From Bdellovibrionaceae bacterium UBA6502 (GTDB taxonomy: Bacteria; Bdellovibrionota; Bdellovibrionia; Bdellovibrionales; UBA840), in contig DJMA01000018.1 in NCBI GenBank assembly GCA_002436415.1, positions 32,627 through 96,626 of the forward strand: a stretch of 64,000 nucleotides of DNA, given 5' to 3'. Positions 1-10,015 of the stretch are shown here, one piece after another. The notes under the pieces are model-generated. The model worked only from the letters and a program-made list of their open reading frames with translations. It did no database searches and had not been told where the DNA came from. A program made the position numbers and the translations under genes. Numbering within the stretch: position 1 is the stretch's first letter; every line of letters starts with the position of its first letter.

Positions 1-3000
1 CTTAAACTGAATATTAGTATCAAAGTCTAAATCAAAAATTATTGAGTCGCTACATCCAATGCTTGCATTTGAGTGTAATGTTGTTGAGCTTGGTGCATTA
101 AAAACAGAAGCACTGGCAACTCGTAGGTAGGATCTATCCGTTGAACTAGCCACTCCACCAATCTCTAAAGAACCATCATGCCCAGTAAAACTTCCTGATT
201 GAATATCGATTCCACGAATGTATAAATCCTCCGTACTGATACCGTTAAAACCTACATCCGTAGCATTTGATATTACAATCCTAGGCAAGGCAGCACCCGG
301 TTCCACTAGAAGATCTAAGGCCCCACCATGAGCTAAATGCATAATACTCGTCCCACCACCGGAACAAACTTTCGTAGATATATAGTGAGAGTCTGAACAA
401 CTAAACTCTACTGAGGCTTTAGGATATATGTTTCCACCTTCTATGAAACCATCTTCTTGAATATAAGCATTATTAACTATGATATCGTAATTGGCTGGAA
501 GCTCTAAATAGGCTTGATTATATGAACTTGACCCACAACCACTGAACCTTTCATCTTTTACAGAGACTTTTAAATCATAGAACTCAATATTTTTACTGCT
601 ACTAAAAATTCTCCCTGCCAAAGTCGAACCGCCGCAAGCGGCATCTCTTCTTCCTACAAAGCTAACCTTTCCATTATTATGAATAAAGTTTCCAGAACCT
701 AATTCAAGACCGTCGAGAATGTCAGTCGTGTTAATCGAACCGAGTATAAGTTCTCCACTGGTTGAACTAAAATTTCCAGATCCGACACTCAAATGACCGG
801 CAACACTTATGCTTTGAGTTGCACCAACAAAGTTACCACTCTTTAATAAAAAGTCCCCTTTTCCTATGCTCATGAGTGCATTTTGGGTAATGGTACCAGA
901 GTAGTCTGCACTAGTTCTAATTCCATAAACATCAATGCTCGAGTCTATTGTTACATCACAATTGGTACAAGCACTGTCAAAATAGGCAACATCAGAACTA
1001 CCTGGAACACTTAAGCCCTGCCAATTACCAGCAGTGGACCAGTTACCATCACCATTTAAACCAGTCCAAATAAAACTAGAAACATCATCATTGGTTATTA
1101 CTACCAAGGCTTGTGAGTCTGCGATATTCCCCAAACTATTATTGCTTAAATCGATTGTTAGAGTTTCATCATCTTCCATAATGTCGTCTTCAATCGATAC
1201 CACATTTATACTTTTCTGGTACTCACCAGGTGCAAAAACCAAAGTAGCTTGTGTACTAGAAACACTATAGTCTTGGTCAATGCTTGTCGCAGTTTGTTCA
1301 TTCACTTGGTAATCAAGGCTAAGGCTACTACTACAATTGGGCAGATCTAAACTCACAATCACATCGCCCGACTCCCCTTCTTCAATGCTTAGATCCGAGA
1401 TACTAATGTTGGGAGAACTTGCTTCGCCATAGAGATTTCCTGAGCCAGTCAGGCTTCCGTAACTTATGTTTCCACAGTCTTGATAAAGATTGGTACTAGC
1501 CTCTAGGTTTAAGACATTGGCAATGTTTAGATCATAGCCAGCCATTCTTAGAGTACCGGCTTGTATATCTAATCCCTGACCAGAATCCGTTAGGTTCAGA
1601 TCAGAAGCTAAATTCACCTGACCGCTTGCTTTATTGATTACCAAAGAACTTCCTGGAACCCTACCTGTTACGTAGGAAATCGATTGATCCCCAGTTCCGT
1701 CTAAAATGATTTGCGTAGTTCCGCCAGCTTGACCATTCGTGATCACTAGGTCTCCAGCAAGGTTTATTTGAGAACCATCTAAAGTGGTGGACCCAACCAA
1801 ACTGGCTAATTCAAAAGTGGAACTTACATCAACAGGACTAAGAATCTGGTAATTACCACTTCTACCGTGAATGGTCAGGTTTCCAAATGGAAAATTATTG
1901 CCCGTTATATTAATAGTATTCACTCCAAAAGTGTAAGCAGTATCTGGGTCGAAAATAAAATTGGCGTTATTCTCTATCGTCCCTTGAACATACTCAAAAT
2001 GTTGGTTCAATAAAATATCACCTTCAAAGCGAACATTTCCCGTGGAATTTACTTTAAGAGAACCCATGAAAGCTGTACTCACACCGGATACCACTTGTGT
2101 TCCTGAGCCATCGAGTTCTAATTCGAAGTTTTCTCCTTTGGAACCTGAATTCCAATTAACATCTCCTGAGGCGAGAATAGTTCCTCCACCTTGAATTTTT
2201 CCTGGTTGAATATTACTAAGAGTTCCATCAACATCAAGAATTCCTGTTATACTAGCGATTTCAGCACTAAAAATTGCGAAAGTAACATCAGGGGCTGCTT
2301 GTAACTGATAGTCAATTATAGATGTCTGTTGAGAGCCATAAGAATTAAATTCCATTGTTGTTGAGTTATAGGTGATTGTTCCACTGGTGTGTTTTAAATC
2401 TCTACCAAAACGGACCACATTATTTAAATTTACAGTACCCGTAGAGGCGATTTCAAAACTTCCAAACTTTCCTGCTGGGGTGCTTACCTCTTGTGTACCA
2501 CTACCCGTTAAACGAATTAGGCCCTTTCCATGATAGCCCGTAGTAGTTTTTGTCACATTCCCTTTTACATCTAAAACACCATTTACTATTCCTCCTTTGG
2601 CAGGAGTACTTGAGCTCAAAAAATCTCCGGCAATATAAAGAACTCCATCAATGTCCACATGTTGGTTCGATTTATTGACCGTTAAATTTGGCCAAACTAA
2701 ATTTCCAGTGCTAATATTACTAGTCCTATTACCTACAAGATTAAAACTGCTTAGGCTATTATTTACCGTTCCTGAAACATAGCTCAAATTTCCTTCGATC
2801 ATGAAATCGCCAGAAAGATTCACTGTACCAGTAGATTCAATATACATATGCTGTAAAATGGCATTGCTGGAAAAGTTTAAATTTTGTGTCCCAGTACCTG
2901 CGATATAAAGATTTTGTGTGGCATTAGTGCCCCAGTTACCGTCCATATCATTGGCAGCTAAATCTCCATGCAAATAAATCTTTTCATTATTTAAAGTTGC

Positions 3001-6000
3001 AAAATTACTATTCGTTTGTCCCATATTAAGAGTTAAGGCACCTTTAATCGTAATGTCTCCATCGTGATAAAGGTCATAAGAGGTGGCATTGATCTCTAAA
3101 TTATTTATCTCAGTGCCATTGGTTTCAATGTAGGAATGATGCCCGTTTACTGTAACGACAATTGTTCCGTTTGAAAAATCCCTTGTACCCGATAGCATTC
3201 TTAAGTTTTCATGAACATAAAAAATACCCGATGAATTTGTGAAGCTTCCACCCTCAATAACAACCGATTCAGAATTACTAATGTTTGAATCGCCACCAAC
3301 AAAGTTTCCACCTTGCCAATAAAAATTAGCAGCACCTGTAGAGATCGTATTACCACTTAATTGAGTTAGGTTTCCAGTGTAATTTGAAAAACTACGTATG
3401 CCTTTAACGTCTATACTCATATCAATATTAGCATCACAGTTAGAGCAAGAACTTCCCTCAAAATAAACGATATCAGAAGCACTAGGAAGAGTCCCCGCCA
3501 ACCAATTTCCAGAGCTTGACCATAAACCATCACCAACGGCACCAGTCCAAACATGAGTGGCCGCGGCTGAATCATTATCTAAAATGGTACCAGTAGCAGA
3601 GGAGCTAGCTAAACTTCCAATACTTGGATTAGACAAATTTAAAATCATAGTCTCATCCGCTTCCCAGAAAGTATCATCATTCACCGTAACCGTTACAGTT
3701 GCAGATCTCTGTCCAGCGGGAATCGTAAGTGTCCCTGAGGATATTCTTGTATAGTCCTTATCATAAGTTAAGGCGGTTCCATTCGCAGTATCAAGATCAA
3801 TATCGATATCCCCCGTACAACTGAACTCACTAAGTGTTATGCTAAATTCTAGGTTTGAATCCTCAGTAGCACTGGTATCAGCTACAGAAATAACAGGAGC
3901 TCCTTCTCCTCCGTTAATTCGTTGAATTGGATTTAATCCATCTGCCGCACTTGTTGCACTTTCACCCGAAAGACTATTGTAGGTGATTGCGTTACAATAA
4001 CTTACCAACTCAGAACCTGACTCTAGACGTAGATCATCAGGAATCGTTAAATCACCGGCTAAATTTACTGTACCTTGTAAAACTTCAAGATCTTGCCCTG
4101 AACCTAATAGATTTACCGCTCCAGTAAGATCAACACTAGAAGGATTGTTCAATATTAACTTGGCTCCAGGAACAATGGCCCCCGCTTGAACACTTAAGTT
4201 TTGCTTGGAGCTTCCGTTCATTTGAAAAATAGTTGTTCCTTCTCCGACACATGAGCCCTGTGCATCACTTCCGTCTGCACATTCAAAACTCAAGTCCCCG
4301 GCAACGTTAATTTGCCCCCCCAAAAGACGACCATCTTTCATTACCAAATCACCTGCCACATTAAATTCAGTAGCACTCAAAATTTCCACTCGTATATCAT
4401 CTTCATTATTACAAATGTCGTTTTCTAGCCCATTGGTGATGTCAATTTCTAAGTCATTAAATTCAATACTTCCCGTGTAAGAGGAATAATAGCCTGAGCC
4501 ACTAGAACGGTAGTCATCGCAATCACTATGGTATGGTTGCAGTAAAACTTTAGCGTTGTTATGATTAAAACTTCCGCCATAGATTCTAAAATCACTTCTA
4601 GATACACCAGCACTCCAAGTTCCTCTTTCAAGGGACTGTCTACCTAAAGTTAAAACACCCGTTGGTGCAAGAAATTCACCTTGTTCAATAAACAGCGAAG
4701 CCACTCTGTAATTAGTAACTCCACCACCTGGCGCAACCCCATTCGGATTGTCGATGATGAGACTCGGAGATGGACCGCTTCCATGATAGTACTGCTTAAT
4801 GGAACTATTCATCATTCGAACCCTAAGGGTGTTGTTTAAGCTTAAACACTCACCATAAACATCAGCTCCATCCGCGCAGCTTAAATTAAGGTCACCTTCT
4901 AAATCAATAAGTCCCCAATAAATTTTTCCATCATCAATTTGTAAATTACCGTGAACCAAAAGCTTAGAATGATATTGATCAAATTCAAAAACAGCATCAT
5001 CACTGCCATGACAATCATTATCATAAATATCAATCACCATATCATTGAATTCAGTTGGAACACTTGTAACCAGCCTCTGCACAACCGATTCGTCACAATC
5101 TCCTGCCGCCTGAGCTCCAAATTTAAAGTAACCTGAGCTATGTGTGAAACTACCTGCACGACGCATAAAATAAGAATCAATATTATCATTAGCAAAAGAA
5201 CCTACTAAGCTTAGGCTCGAATCAGGCGCAGAAAATACTCCACCAAATTGCTTAAAACTACCAAGACTAAGACTCGCGCTGGAACTACCACCCACAAAGT
5301 TTCCGTTTCTTAAAATCAATCCTGTTTTACCAAGTACAACAGAAGAGGAATCTTGCTGAGTCAAGGTACCAGAAAAGTCTAAATCCATTTCGAGTGACTC
5401 CCCTAAACTCACTTGATCAAGAGTCACACTGCAATTGGCTCCACAAATATAATTAAAGTATACGTCATCCGTTGCACTTGGAGCACTTCCACCATACCAG
5501 TTACCATCTGTTGAATACAAAGCATCCCCCGAGGCTCCGGTCCAAGTGAAATCCGTCAAATTGGCCGCCAAAGCCCCCGCTTCCAAGCTAGTACGATTTA
5601 AAGTGTTTAAGGCTGAGCTAATTGGAAAAACCTCGTCCGCCTGTAAGTCTTTTGCATGATTCACTAAACTAGCATCTGCCAAGGAAATTCTAAAATCATC
5701 ACTAGGAGGATTCATCAGGTTGAGGCTAGTATTTAATAAATCGTTAGCCCCTCCTGTTCCGCTAGCATCATCTGAAATATTGTAGTCACTTAAAATATTG
5801 AAATTTGCACCGTTACTTGTATCAAAGGCCGGTCCACTAGTGTTGTAAACTAGATTATTAATTGCAGTTACATCAGCACTATCAGTACTAAGCTTTATTG
5901 CTGTCACAACATTAGCAAAGCTATTGTTATAGACATAGGTTTTTCCACTACCACCAATCACTCCCACAGCGGAGGATATTGAAAAATCATAAAAAAGATT

Positions 6001-8238
6001 GTTCGCAATCACCAATCGGTTGGTTTCGCCTCCCGTTTCCACAAGAATCGCTGCGTGATCCACACCGATAGAGTCATTTGATATTTTAAATAAATTTTTC
6101 TGTAAAATGATTTTAGAAAGACTGGATGGCTCTAGTTGTACTAGAGATTTATCTCCTGAGCTTAAGTCACCCTCTAATTGGAGCCCGGTAATCTCGACGA
6201 AATCCTCTTTGAGATTAAAAACTCCTTTACTCGAACGAAGTACAACCTTATTTTCATCCCACAAGCCTATAGACCTTTGACTCTCACCAACTTGTCTAAG
6301 ATCTTCCACTGAATAAATTTTCAAATAATTGAAGCCACCCGTAACCCAAGAATCAAATTCAACCGCTGAATTTAGACTAAAAACATTATCTGCGTACAAT
6401 ACCAAGTGCCAAGTTTCAGAGTTAGCAATTAAGTCTCTACCACCACTCCAAGTGTCAAAAGCTATAGGTATGTTTGAATTTACAACTGCGTTTTCTGCGT
6501 TTTGCAAGGATGTATAGGAACGAAATACCTGCCAATCTTGATCAGCAAGACTAAAACTAGGAACACTTGCACCAGACTCAGTTTGTAATAAAAAATGTCT
6601 ATCTGTCGTTCTCTGTGCAACAAAAGCTATACTATCAAGGACAGAATCATCATCGGAATCATAAACTATGGCATCCCCTATACCGACCTTAGAAGCTAGT
6701 CCTTCTGAAAAACTCGCTATCGAAGAAGAGATACTCATATCTATACCGCCAGAATCGGCTCCAAGAGCAATGGCTGTAGTTTGATTGTGCCCAACACTAC
6801 GATAAATCGATTTTCCTTGAGCGATATTTACAGTGACCTGGTTATCAGCGCCGCTGACACTAGCTAAATTGGGGTTCCCCGCTAAATCCCTTACCACTCC
6901 CTCGGGAATCGCAACAGATAAGGTTCCATTTCCATGTAGACTATCAATACTCACATTCACCAAGGTATTATCTGCGCTACTAATCACTGCAGTAGGCGCA
7001 AAAACGGAACCACTGAATTGAATGTCTGAGTTAGAAAGATCTGAAAAACTAATCTCCTCACTAAAAGTGGCATCGAATTCGATATTTAAAGAACTAGCTG
7101 GATCGGCTTGTCCCGAATCTTGAGTTACTATTACACTCGGTGCAGTTTCATCGAGACTAATACTTGCACTTACTGCCGTGTCATTTACATCATCAACATA
7201 GTTTGCTGTCCAAATATAAACGTTTTTAATTCCATCACCTGGTGACAGAGTGAAACTTGTAGGTTCCGTCAGATACCAGCCATTATCAGGCCCCGTGCCA
7301 CCGAGACAAATTGCATTTCCATCTGCGGGCATTGAAGTCTGTAGCTCACTCAAACACCACTTCACAGTAGTCACATCTTCATCGATTGCGACTTGAACAT
7401 TTTGTCCCCTTGCGTAGCCTGGGTTTGCCGAAACATCTGATAACTGAATCGAACTAGGTGGATCAATCACAGTGGATTCATTGTCATAGATAGTGAAGCT
7501 ATGAACATTATCAGTAGGACTTATAAAAAGTTGGATATCATCATAGAGAACTTCTTCAATCTCAAGCAAAACAGTTTCTGGTGCCTCTAAAATCACGTCA
7601 TCTACAATTGAAAAATTAAAAAAACTACTAGTACTAAAAGCCGGAACTTCAAAACTACCACTGATCACATAATCTGAGGCAGAAGCGGTTGAACTATCTT
7701 TTACCGTGTAGCGTACTTGTAGCGTTTTAGCTGAAGCTTTATCTAGGCTTATATAAACGGGTACAGATCCGATATGCTCCAACCCATCATTGCTTGTGCT
7801 AGAAAAAGAAATTTCTGGTTTTGGATCATTATCAATTAAAACAAAACTTCTGCCTGAAGTCTCAATTTGTTGACGCACTTCCGACAGATTCTCTAAAACA
7901 ATTTCGTACTCTAAGTTTGGATTAAAAACTCCGTCATCTAGACTTTTTAACTGAACAGGAACAGACTTGGTGTTTTTTTGAATAGAAACAGTTCCTTCTG
8001 TAAATTGAAAACGGCTATTGACGTTCGGCCCTAAAATTTTCCACTCCAGCACCAAATCTTCAACTGTGTTTTGACTTAGCTCAATATTGAATAGTTTGTT
8101 TTCACCTTCACTAAGGCTAATTTCTTCAAACTGTATTTCGATTTTTTTGAATTTTGCAATAGAGCTCTGTTCGTCGCTTGGAGTTCCAATACAGGCCGAC
8201 AAAATGATTAGACTGAGAATTTTCAAAAGTTTACGCAT
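1..8238 (-). CDS. Giant surface lipoprotein with Calx-beta domains and repeated beta-solenoid blocks (partial, C-terminus off window)
   Basis: Reading codon by codon on the minus strand gives 2746 codons without a stop, running off the left edge. An in-frame TGA at 8242-8244 and an AAAGG box upstream support the ATG at 8236-8238. The N-terminus is a type II signal with lipobox LSAC (Cys16), so the protein is probably membrane-anchored and exported. Approximate order: Calx-beta-like domain at 131-233, Ig-like domain at 366-470, right-handed beta-helix-like stretch at 637-880, then three blocks that each begin with a Trp-rich module (WTGxxGDxxW, CxxC, GTxTQ) followed by long G/S/T/N-rich solenoid sequence. 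Calx-beta domains also lie at about 1446-1546 and 2273-2370, just before modules 2 and 3. Probably an adhesin or cell-surface fibre; the ligand is unknown. It is apparently monocistronic at its 5' end. Confidence 0.85.
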   Translation of the reverse strand, partial: MRKLLKILSLIILSACIGTPSDEQSSIAKFKKIEIQFEEISLSEGENKLFNIELSQNTVEDLVLEWKILGPNVNSRFQFTEGTVSIQKNTKSVPVQLKSLDDGVFNPNLEYEIVLENLSEVRQQIETSGRSFVLIDNDPKPEISFSSTSNDGLEHIGSVPVYISLDKASAKTLQVRYTVKDSSTASASDYVISGSFEVPAFSTSSFFNFSIVDDVILEAPETVLLEIEEVLYDDIQLFISPTDNVHSFTIYDNESTVIDPPSSIQLSDVSANPGYARGQNVQVAIDEDVTTVKWCLSELQTSMPADGNAICLGGTGPDNGWYLTEPTSFTLSPGDGIKNVYIWTANYVDDVNDTAVSASISLDETAPSVIVTQDSGQADPASSLNIEFDATFSEEISFSDLSNSDIQFSGSVFAPTAVISSADNTLVNVSIDSLHGNGTLSVAIPEGVVRDLAGNPNLASVSGADNQVTVNIAQGKSIYRSVGHNQTTAIALGADSGGIDMSISSSIASFSEGLASKVGIGDAIVYDSDDDSVLDSIAFVAQRTTDRHFLLQTESGASVPSFSLADQDWQVFRSYTSLQNAENAVVNSNIPIAFDTWSGGRDLIANSETWHLVLYADNVFSLNSAVEFDSWVTGGFNYLKIYSVEDLRQVGESQRSIGLWDENKVVLRSSKGVFNLKEDFVEITGLQLEGDLSSGDKSLVQLEPSSLSKIILQKNLFKISNDSIGVDHAAILVETGGETNRLVIANNLFYDFSISSAVGVIGGSGKTYVYNNSFANVVTAIKLSTDSADVTAINNLVYNTSGPAFDTSNGANFNILSDYNISDDASGTGGANDLLNTSLNLMNPPSDDFRISLADASLVNHAKDLQADEVFPISSALNTLNRTSLEAGALAANLTDFTWTGASGDALYSTDGNWYGGSAPSATDDVYFNYICGANCSVTLDQVSLGESLEMDLDFSGTLTQQDSSSVVLGKTGLILRNGNFVGGSSSASLSLGSFKQFGGVFSAPDSSLSLVGSFANDNIDSYFMRRAGSFTHSSGYFKFGAQAAGDCDESVVQRLVTSVPTEFNDMVIDIYDNDCHGSDDAVFEFDQYHSKLLVHGNLQIDDGKIYWGLIDLEGDLNLSCADGADVYGECLSLNNTLRVRMMNSSIKQYYHGSGPSPSLIIDNPNGVAPGGGVTNYRVASLFIEQGEFLAPTGVLTLGRQSLERGTWSAGVSRSDFRIYGGSFNHNNAKVLLQPYHSDCDDYRSSGSGYYSSYTGSIEFNDLEIDITNGLENDICNNEDDIRVEILSATEFNVAGDLVMKDGRLLGGQINVAGDLSFECADGSDAQGSCVGEGTTIFQMNGSSKQNLSVQAGAIVPGAKLILNNPSSVDLTGAVNLLGSGQDLEVLQGTVNLAGDLTIPDDLRLESGSELVSYCNAITYNSLSGESATSAADGLNPIQRINGGEGAPVISVADTSATEDSNLEFSITLSEFSCTGDIDIDLDTANGTALTYDKDYTRISSGTLTIPAGQRSATVTVTVNDDTFWEADETMILNLSNPSIGSLASSSATGTILDNDSAAATHVWTGAVGDGLWSSSGNWLAGTLPSASDIVYFEGSSCSNCDANIDMSIDVKGIRSFSNYTGNLTQLSGNTISTGAANFYWQGGNFVGGDSNISNSESVVIEGGSFTNSSGIFYVHENLRMLSGTRDFSNGTIVVTVNGHHSYIETNGTEINNLEINATSYDLYHDGDITIKGALTLNMGQTNSNFATLNNEKIYLHGDLAANDMDGNWGTNATQNLYIAGTGTQNLNFSSNAILQHMYIESTGTVNLSGDFMIEGNLSYVSGTVNNSLSSFNLVGNRTSNISTGNLVWPNLTVNKSNQHVDIDGVLYIAGDFLSSSTPAKGGIVNGVLDVKGNVTKTTTGYHGKGLIRLTGSGTQEVSTPAGKFGSFEIASTGTVNLNNVVRFGRDLKHTSGTITYNSTTMEFNSYGSQQTSIIDYQLQAAPDVTFAIFSAEIASITGILDVDGTLSNIQPGKIQGGGTILASGDVNWNSGSKGENFELELDGSGTQVVSGVSTAFMGSLKVNSTGNVRFEGDILLNQHFEYVQGTIENNANFIFDPDTAYTFGVNTINITGNNFPFGNLTIHGRSGNYQILSPVDVSSTFELASLVGSTTLDGSQINLAGDLVITNGQAGGTTQIILDGTGDQSISYVTGRVPGSSLVINKASGQVNLASDLNLTDSGQGLDIQAGTLRMAGYDLNIANVLNLEASTNLYQDCGNISYGSLTGSGNLYGEASSPNISISDLSIEEGESGDVIVSLDLPNCSSSLSLDYQVNEQTATSIDQDYSVSSTQATLVFAPGEYQKSINVVSIEDDIMEDDETLTIDLSNNSLGNIADSQALVVITNDDVSSFIWTGLNGDGNWSTAGNWQGLSVPGSSDVAYFDSACTNCDVTIDSSIDVYGIRTSADYSGTITQNALMSIGKGDFLLKSGNFVGATQSISVAGHLSVGSGNFSSTSGELILGSINTTDILDGLELGSGNFIHNNGKVSFVGRRDAACGGSTLAGRIFSSSKNIEFYDLKVSVKDERFSGCGSSSYNQAYLELPANYDIIVNNAYIQEDGFIEGGNIYPKASVEFSCSDSHYISTKVCSGGGTSIMHLAHGGALDLLVEPGAALPRIVISNATDVGFNGISTEDLYIRGIDIQSGSFTGHDGSLEIGGVASSTDRSYLRVASASVFNAPSSTTLHSNASIGCSDSIIFDLDFDTNIQFK
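883..1074 (-). repeat. Trp/Cys module 3 of the giant lipoprotein
   Basis: Residues about 2389-2453: FIWTGLNGDGNWSTAGNW, then PGSSDVAYF, CTNCD, SIDVYGIR and GTITQ. It lies 2481 bp from module 2 and again follows a Calx-beta-like domain (about 2273-2370). It is the copy most similar to module 2, which suggests a recent internal duplication of about 830 residues. Confidence 0.8.
3361..3555 (-). repeat. Trp/Cys module 2 of the giant lipoprotein
   Basis: Residues about 1562-1626: HVWTGAVGDGLWSSSGNW, then PSASDIVYF, CSNCD, SIDVKGIR and GNLTQ. It directly follows a Calx-beta-like domain (about 1446-1546), so Calx-beta, Trp/Cys module and solenoid form one duplicated unit. Confidence 0.8.
5353..5550 (-). 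repeat. Trp/Cys module 1 of the giant lipoprotein
   Basis: Residues about 897-962. The pattern is FTWTGASGDALYS, GNW, P-S-A-T-D-D-V-Y-F, a C-G-A-N-C pair and GTLTQ. The same pattern recurs at 3361-3555 and 883-1074. This copy is the most diverged: CxxxC instead of CxxC, and no Calx-beta domain directly before it. Confidence 0.75.
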
Positions 8239-8466
8239 AAATCAATTACCTTTTTCAACTAACGTACTGCTAGTTTTTAATCGGTAATACGAATCGATTT
8301 ATAAACTTTTATGTCAATTTTATTGTTTTCATATGAGAATCTTAAGTATTTCTTAATGTTCAAAAACAACAGGAGTTTACATTTTCAGGAAAGAAGAGTG
8401 TTTCACAAACTTTGCAAACAGAGCAAATTAAAGCTGATGACTCAGCAAAGCTTGATCGCAAAAAAA

Positions 8467-9225
8467 TCAAAGAGGCTTATCATCCATTCCAATTCTCCCT
8501 AAAAAGGGAAGCTTAATGGCTGGTCTTAAAAGGTCCAAGCCAAAGCACATTCCCAACAAATTGAGCTCCACCCCCTCGGCTGCCCCCAAGCTAAACCCTA
8601 ACAGGCCCAATACAGACATTTGAACTCCCGTACCGGATTCAGTTTTAGAAAACACATAAGAATCAACTAACCAGTCCCTGCCAATAGCATGAGGCGGCAG
8701 TTCGACGCTTAGCTCATCTACATTTCTGATGATATAAGAAATAAATGTATTACTATTGGGACCAGGATAAGCGCGATAGGAATTTTTATAAGGATAAGAT
8801 TCTACTGCAGTAATGATTTTGGGAATCGCTTTGCTTGCCTCAACACCGCGTAAATCCATGAGTAATTCTGGATCATTACCATACCATTTTTTATCCGGTA
8901 AATCGTGGGTTTTGGATATAGCACTCTGAGCATTTCGAACTCGCCAACCAACTACTTGGTAGGTCGTCCATTGTTTTGCTCCTTTTTCCTTAAATGAAAT
9001 CCAAGAGTGAACAGCCACATATTGACGCCAATTAAATGCCCTCGCGGCATAAAGTTGTACAACCGCCTCTTCCGTCTCAGCAATCAAGGGAGCTACACCT
9101 ATACTAGAACGATCGGCCTTACGCCAATCCGTACTGTGCGTGCAGCCACTATTAAAAACACTTAAAGCAAATATTAGAAATGCGATAAATAATGTACTAA
9201 GGAAAGTCTTACCAATTAACTTCAC
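8467..9225 (-). CDS. DUF3750 family lipoprotein
   Basis: A 252-residue protein with a hydrophobic N-terminus ending in a lipobox (FNSGC), so probably a lipoprotein. The central PGPNSNTF motif followed by a hydrophobic stretch (FISYIIR), and the late LPPHAIGRDW motif, are what I associate with DUF3750 proteins, whose function is unknown. The start is GTG (9223-9225) with AGAGGA nine bases upstream; the nearby ATG at 9230-9232 is out of frame. The last residues form a glycine/leucine-rich tail. It stands alone, downstream of no co-directional gene, and diverges from the small secreted protein at 9482. Confidence 0.75.
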   Translation of the reverse strand: MKLIGKTFLSTLFIAFLIFALSVFNSGCTHSTDWRKADRSSIGVAPLIAETEEAVVQLYAARAFNWRQYVAVHSWISFKEKGAKQWTTYQVVGWRVRNAQSAISKTHDLPDKKWYGNDPELLMDLRGVEASKAIPKIITAVESYPYKNSYRAYPGPNSNTFISYIIRNVDELSVELPPHAIGRDWLVDSYVFSKTESGTGVQMSVLGLLGFSLGAAEGVELNLLGMCFGLDLLRPAIKLPFLGRIGMDDKPL

Positions 9226-9481
9226 TATTCATTTTCCTCTCATTTTGGTTTCTGCCAGCCAATAAAAACTTATAGGAGAACTTCTATTACTATAAAGCCA
9301 AATGAAAAACAGTAAAAACACAAAAGAAAATTAAACAATATTCCCCCATTGGTAAGATTGACAGATATTTTAGAGTAAAACAGGCCTAGCTAAATGAAAG
9401 CCAAGCATTAGCTGGAAAAATAACGTGACAATCAAACTAGAGAATAGAACAATTTTTATTAATATCAATAGAGGGGGAACT

Positions 9482-9988
9482 ATGAAGTATTCAATATTAC
9501 TATTTCTTTTTTTAACGACAAGTTTGTCACTAAGTGCAAATACCTTTGCACAGTTTAAAACCATCTTCGAAAACGCAAATCGTAGCGCTTCCGTTGAAGA
9601 CTTCGAAAACATAAATGAATGTTTCGTTGTCGAAGAAGAGGCTCCAATCTTTGTAAAACATTTTAAATACTCTTACAAAATTGAAAAGTTAAATCTAGGA
9701 CCAGTTCTAGGAAACCCAGAATATCCAACTCTAACTATATCAAAACCTTTTTCTTCTTTAGAGTTTAAGATCAATGAATACTTTTTTGACAAACAAGAAA
9801 CTAGTTCAGCCCTAATTTACAAAAGTAAATCAAAAACAAAACTACAAACCGCCAGCTTTAAATACGGCTATCAAGATATTAATGTTTTACTTTATGAGCT
9901 GAAACAAAGTGTCTTAATTGACGAGCCCAAAAATGCTGACCCGATTTATTTCACTCAAATTGTTTATGGACAGTGTGACTATAAATAA
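9482..9988 (+). CDS. Small secreted protein of unknown function
   Basis: I do not recognise this family. From the ATG at 9482 the product has 168 residues. A strong GAGGGGG box lies just upstream and the sequence begins with a clean Sec signal (lysine, hydrophobic core, ANTFA cleavage region). An upstream in-frame ATG at 9425 would bury the signal peptide and lacks a ribosome site. The mature part is K/F/Y-rich, contains two cysteines (one in ECF, one four residues from the C-terminus) that could form a disulphide, and has no membrane helix. It converges on cydB and probably shares the terminator at 9979-10015. Confidence 0.65.
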   Translation: MKYSILLFLFLTTSLSLSANTFAQFKTIFENANRSASVEDFENINECFVVEEEAPIFVKHFKYSYKIEKLNLGPVLGNPEYPTLTISKPFSSLEFKINEYFFDKQETSSALIYKSKSKTKLQTASFKYGYQDINVLLYELKQSVLIDEPKNADPIYFTQIVYGQCDYK

Positions 9989-10015
9989 AAATTAAAGGAG
10001 AGCTTAGCTCTCCTT
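9979..10015 (-). terminator. Terminator of cydAB (possibly bidirectional)
   Basis: A perfect 9-bp stem (AAGGAGAGC / GCTCTCCTT) with a 3-base loop. Read on the minus strand it is followed by a T-rich run (TTTAATTTTTATTT). The loop is the cydB stop codon itself (10004-10006). On the plus strand the downstream run is weaker. Confidence 0.7.

Noticed and set aside
1034..7021. Small plus-strand ORFs inside 1-8238
   Set aside because: They are the antisense of the giant lipoprotein frame, which is open over its whole length and has clear domain logic; none has a ribosome site or recognisable motif.
8311..8502. 63-codon plus-strand ORF
   Set aside because: It runs into the end of the DUF3750 gene, has no ribosome site and no recognisable motif.
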